64,000 bases of DNA from Artemia franciscana (Eukaryota > Arthropoda > Branchiopoda > Anostraca > Artemiidae), in the NCBI RefSeq assembly GCF_032884065.1, contig NC_088867.1, positions 25,932,662 to 25,996,661 on the forward strand, written 5' to 3'. The notes beneath the pieces were generated by a model. It was not told the DNA's origin, did not search any database, and was given only the letters and a program-made list of their open reading frames with translations. Shown in pieces: positions 59,816 to 64,000 of this stretch (within the stretch, counting starts at the first letter, position 1; every line of letters begins with the position of its first letter). The translations under genes were made by a program, and so were the position numbers.

Positions 59816-61495
59816 TGAAAAATTAGAAAAAATGAAGTATTTCTAACTTACGAACGGGTGATCAGATCTCAATGAAATTTGATGTATAGAAGGATATCGT
59901 GTCTTAGAGCTCTTATTTTAAATCCCGACCGGATCTGGTGACATTGGGGGGGAGTTGGGAGGGGGAAACCTAAAACTTGGAAAACACTTAGAGTGGAGGG
60001 ATCGGGATGAAACTTGGTGGGAAAAATAATCATGAGTCCTAGATGCATTATTGACATAACCGGAACGGATCCGCTCTCTTTGAGGTAGTTGGGGGAGGGG
60101 TTAATTCTGAAAAATTAGAAAAAATGAGGTATTTTTAACTTACGAGCGGGTGATCGGATCTCAATGCAATTTGATATTTAGAAGGATATCGTGTCTCAAA
60201 GCTCTTATTTTAAATCCTGACCAGATCTGGTGACATTGGGAGAAGTTTGGGCTGGGGGAACCTAAAATCATGGAAAACGCTTAGATTGGAGGGATCGGGA
60301 TGAAACTTGGTGGGAAAAATAAGCAGAAGTCTTACATACGTGATTTACATAATTGGAACGGATCTGCTCTATTGGGGGGGGGGGTTAATTCTGAAAAATA
60401 AGAAAAAATGACGTATTTTTAACTTACGAAGGAGTAACCGGATCTTCATGAAACTTCATATTTAGAAGCATCTCGTAACTCAGATCTCTTATTTTAAATC
60501 TCAACCGGATCAAGCGTAATTGGGGGAGGCAGTTGGGGGGGACCGGAAATCTTAGAAAATACTTAAAGCGGTGAGACAAGGATGAAACTGGATGGGAAGA
60601 ATAGAAACCTGTCTAAGATACGTGACTGATATAACCGGACCGGATCTGCTCTCTTTGGTGGAATTGGGGGGGGGGGTAATTTTGAAAATTGAGGTATTTG
60701 TAACTTACGATAGGGTGACCAGATCTTAATGAAATTTGATATTTAGAAGGATCTTGTGCTTTAAAGTTCTAATTTTAAATTCCGACCAGATCCTAGGACA
60801 TTGGGGGGAGTAGATGGGGGAAACCGGAATTCTTGGAAAACGTGAAAATTGGGGTATTTTTATCTTACGAATAGATGATCGGATCTTAATGAAATTTGAT
60901 TTTTAGAAGGAATTCATGTCTCAGAGCTCTTATTTCAAATCCCGACCAGATCTTTTGACATTGGAGGAAGTTGGAGGGGGAAATCTTGGAAAAACACTTG
61001 GAGTGGAGGAATTAGGATTAAGCTTGGTGGATAGAATAAACAAATGTCCTTGATACGTGATTGACAGAATCGTACTGGATTCGCTCTCTTTGGGGGAGCT
61101 GGGGGGAGGGGTTCAGTGATTTTGCGAGTTTGGTGCTTCTGGACGTGCTAGGACGATGAAAATTGGTAGGCGTGTCAGGGAGCTGCACAATTTGACTTGA
61201 TAAAGTCGTTTTCCCAGGTTCGACCATCTGGGGGGCTAAAGGGAGAGGACAAATTAGAAAAAAATAGGTATTTATAACTTACGAGTGGGTGATCGGATCT
61301 TAATGAATTTTGATATTTAGAAGGACATCGTGACTCAGAGCTCTTATTTTAAATCCTGACCAGGATTAAGCCTCTTAGTTTCCTTTTCAAATCAATCTAT
61401 TGATTCATAGAATTTTGTTAGAGCTCATACCATATAATCTCTTGGCTCTTCTCGCCTCGTCACAAGTGCCATATGAGCTCTTAGCTCTTGTTTTT
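59816..61495 (+). mobile_element. Family-2 element, right half of a head-to-head pair
   Basis: Opposite orientation. Unit marks ACTTACGAACGGGTGATC lie near 59851, 60143, 60430, 60708, 60872 and 61283, and it ends with CAAGTGCCATATGAGCTC and TTAGCTCTTG. It lacks the palindromic terminus at its start. With the left half it makes a palindrome of about 3.7 kb with no spacer. Confidence 0.85.
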
Positions 61496-62099
61496 AAACC
61501 CTTCTGAATCTCTATTGGAGTGGAGGGAAGGGGCTGGGGTTTCTCCGTTCATGCGTGCCTGTATTGGTTTAAAAAAGAAAAAGATAGCCAACACTTCCCG
61601 GTAGAAAGTCTAGACTATTAATGATTCAAAAGTTTAAAGGATATTACCAAATTAAAATTTGGCAGCCTTTCAAGCATAACATCATTCTGTCATTATTGTA
61701 TCGTTTCCTTTAGTCGGGCGGCATGCAGTCTAGCATCACCTCTTTTACAGACATACTGTTGTTTTGCAAAAAGATTTCATCTTGACGCTAAAAAACTTAG
61801 ATTGGTTGTTTGACTCAATGGAGCATTTATTGAAAAAAACCACATTGTAGAATTGCTGTTTTGGGGCGAGTAGTTGTCAAAGGAGATTAACAGCTTATTT
61901 CAAAAGGTGATAAAGCGATGTTACCTATGACATAAATTGAATTTCGCATAGTTTCCAAATTTCTGCCAAATTGAAGTAAACACGCCACGTAGCACCACAT
62001 TATATCAAAATTAGAGAGGGGACTCAATCGATTGAAATTTTTCTGATCTAGTGTCTTCCTAAGTCAAGAATTCATATTGCCGCTAGGTGATAGGTGCCT
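61496..62099. other. Unassigned sequence
   Basis: No exon or repeat recognised. Confidence 0.4.
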
Positions 62100-62275
62100 A
62101 GGGTGCACCTCAGGGCCATATATAAAATTTTCTTTGGGGGACCAAAAAAGGTTTAACGGAACAAAATTTGTTTACATGTATTTTTATTTTACTTTTATGC
62201 GAGTCGGAAAAAACTACTGATGAGGAGTTCAAACTGAGTAGCCCCCTGGACACGGCCCTGGGTTCAGCCACAGCC
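62100..62275. mobile_element. Family-3 MITE
   Basis: Left AGGGTGCACCTCAGGGCC and right CCCCTGGACACGGCCCTGGG, with the interior word CGAGTCGGAAAAAAC. Degenerate. Confidence 0.45.
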
Positions 62276-62318
62276 CCTCGTGACATTAGACTAAAAAACA
62301 AAAAAATCCAAGTAGTAA

Positions 62319-62425
62319 GTACTCATCGGTTATAAAATAAACACTCGAAAAGTGAAGTTAGGTTAAAGCTAATGATATAAAACAAAATATGATGAAAATG
62401 TAATACTTTAGTAACAAATTATAAA
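62319..62425 (-). repeat. Family-4 short interspersed repeat
   Basis: Reverse copy: CGAAAAGTGAAGTTAGGTT then ATATGATGAAAATGTAATAC and AACAAATTATAAAA, matching 44859 and 63231 in opposite orientation. Confidence 0.6.
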
Positions 62426-62632
62426 ACTACCACACAAAATTATGAAAGGGGGTCCACCCAGAGCGCAGTATATTAAATACCTATCCTAACCCAACCTATC
62501 CTTGGTACCTTTTTCCCCCCTATCCCCAAAAAAGAAATATTGTTTACGAAATGAGAAACCCCTGTTTGCCTGGTGAGCCAAAGGAATTGTCTTGTAAAAG
62601 AAGTTGCTTGACTAGTTTTTGTCTTGTGAGCG

Positions 62633-62935
62633 CACAGCTTAGTTACCAATACAGTAATGAAAACTCTTATCTTGCCCATGAGAAGCTTTTGGTACAGAGC
62701 TCTGAATTTGGCACCTCCTCCAAGGCCGCGTTCAGACGTGTATATCGTACTGCAACACCATGGGCGGGAACACAATTTTGTTTTGTTGCATACAACTTGT
62801 ATTGGTATCTAAGCTGTGCTCCGACTTTTAGATTCACACTGCCAGTTTCCTGTCTCCAGCCGCTAGCATTGCTACCGCGCACTGTGTCCCAAAAATAAAT
62901 CGAGTTTTCATATCTGTATTGGTATCTAAGCTGTG
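62633..62935 (+). mobile_element. hAT-like MITE, copy 1 (303 bp)
   Basis: Starts CACAGCTTAGTTACCAATAC and ends GTATTGGTATCTAAGCTGTG, a TIR of about 34 bp. It is flanked by TGTGAGCG at 62625-62632 and 62936-62943, a perfect 8-bp target duplication as made by hAT transposases. It is non-coding; frames across it are chance. Confidence 0.92.
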
Positions 62936-63230
62936 TGTGAGCGCGTCACAAATTCTCGTTTTTTTATATATAACCGATAAGTACAAAATTGTATATTGAA
63001 AACAGAAGGTTTATGAATACATTCTATAGCAAAATAATGAATCCCACTCAAGAATTTTGATCCGTAAGATCTGAGAAAAACCAATTTGTCTGTCTCCAGT
63101 AGATTATAATTAGCTTAGTCTCTTTGAGAAAAATTATAATGCAGGTATATTTTCTGAAATATTTAATATATAGAGGTGATTAGGTTAGATATTTATCATA
63201 ATGCATTCTGCGCGGCCTGCTCTCCATAAT

Positions 63231-63510
63231 TTTCTTATGTAATTTCCATAATTTTGTTAATAAAGTATTTAATTTTCATCATATTTTGGCACATTTCGTT
63301 AGGATTAACCAGGGGCGTAGCTCCAGCATTTTTATTGGGGAGGCAAGAAGGGCCCAATTCTGGATAGTCAAAAGGCATGGGTTATAGTAATTTTTTTTAT
63401 CTCCAAATTATTGGTAGGCAAGTGCCCCCTCCCAAATAACGCCCCTCGGATTGATCTAACTTCACTTCTCGAGTGGGGTAGCTATAATACACAACTTAAA
63501 AGTACCAATC
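63231..63510 (+). repeat. Family-4 repeat interrupted by a nested MITE
   Basis: CATAATTTTGTTAATAAAG ... TTAGGATTAAC up to 63309, then after the nested element CTAACTTCACTTCTCGAGTG from 63456, contiguous in the 44859 copy. Confidence 0.7.
63310..63447. mobile_element. Nested hAT-like MITE (138 bp)
   Basis: CAGGGGCGTAGC at the left and AACGCCCCTC at the right are short inverted repeats. Flanks GGATTAAC (63302-63309) and GGATTGAT (63448-63455) match 6 of 8 and read as a decayed 8-bp duplication of family-4 sequence. Confidence 0.7.
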
Positions 63511-63659
63511 GGTGTTATCAAAAGACCTTAGTAATGCCCTTAACCTCTCACCCAAATCTCGCATACATGAGCAAGCTTGATCTCTTTTGACACGTGGGTC
63601 ATTCGGTTTATTTCTGTGAATAGTTCCAAATCATTAAATTCTCCTTACTAATGTAATAG

Positions 63660-63935
63660 CACAGCTTAGATACCAATATACAGTTATGAAAACTCGCTTT
63701 ATTTTTGGGACACAGTGCGCGGTAGCGATGCTAGCAGCTATGTGACAGGAAACTGGTATTGGTATGTAAGCTGTGTATGCAACGAAACAAAATTGCGTTC
63801 CCGCCTATGGTGTTGAAGTGTGATCTACGCGTCGGAGCGCGGGCTTGGGGGAGGCGCCAAGTTCAGAGCTCTGTACCAAAAGTCTCTCATGGGCAAGATA
63901 GGAGTTTTCATAACTGTATTGGTATCTAAGCTGTG
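63660..63935 (-). mobile_element. hAT-like MITE, copy 2 (276 bp)
   Basis: Inverted relative to 62633. It has the same TIRs (CACAGCTTAGATACCAATA and CTGTATTGGTATCTAAGCTG at its ends) and a perfect 8-bp duplication TGTAATAG at 63652-63659 and 63936-63943. The interior aligns with copy 1 except around 63750-63780. Confidence 0.92.
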
Positions 63936-64000
63936 TGTAATAGCTAAAAGTCAACTAAGTGCGTTTAGGCTCAAACCTACAAGCATGCAAAATACCTGAT

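Noticed and set aside
62551-62898. 115-codon ORF at the right end of the window
   Set aside because: It runs through a MITE bounded by TIRs and perfect target duplications, with no domain.

Overview
This is a window of an AT-rich, repeat-packed animal nuclear genome. It has microsatellites, non-LTR retrotransposons and many inverted-repeat elements, and no operons or prokaryote-style gene packing. The repeat families (fold-back modules around a TTTAGCGTAAAGAGC core, and a minisatellite-bearing family) match my memory of brine shrimp (Artemia) sequence. Arthropod, probably branchiopod crustacean, is therefore my best guess; this was not tested by any search.

Only two pieces of host protein-coding gene are convincing. 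Positions 5281-5392 (+) are the last coding exon of a HECT-type E3 ubiquitin ligase, best matching the HECW/NEDL group, with the catalytic Cys. Positions 40309-40513 (+) are the first coding exon of a secreted spondin-2/M-spondin-like protein: signal peptide, start of the Spondin_N domain, then a phase-1 splice donor. Their other exons were not found and may lie outside the window. A full-length but broken intronless gene of an uncharacterised arthropod multicopy family lies at 45850-47497 (-).

Most of the rest is mobile DNA. There are four LINE copies: an RTE-like one (about 23990-28800, -), one with a CCHC ORF1 remnant plus EN/RT (29800-32953, +), and two 3' fragments (18880-20035 +, 52422-52810 -). 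Family 1 is an up to 1.7-kb element with terminal fold-back modules; full or partial copies lie at 1, 7.4, 13.6, 21.6, 24.8/25.7, 33.8, 37.1, 49.9 and 55.9 kb. Family 2 carries an internal minisatellite of about 290 bp (34.5, 41.4 and 57.7-61.5 kb). Family 3 is short hAT-like MITEs. Family 4 is a short interspersed repeat. A 3.8-kb fold-back element at 8145-11985 has tRNA-like segments in both arms, and a pair of hAT-like MITEs at 62633 and 63660 have perfect 8-bp target duplications.

Nesting gives a relative chronology. In the RTE LINE, a hAT-like MITE and a family-1 copy inserted first, and one inversion of about 1.6 kb then flipped the RT palm. Undoing that inversion restores both the LINE and the family-1 element. 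No tRNA, rRNA, snRNA, CRISPR or intact autonomous transposon was found.
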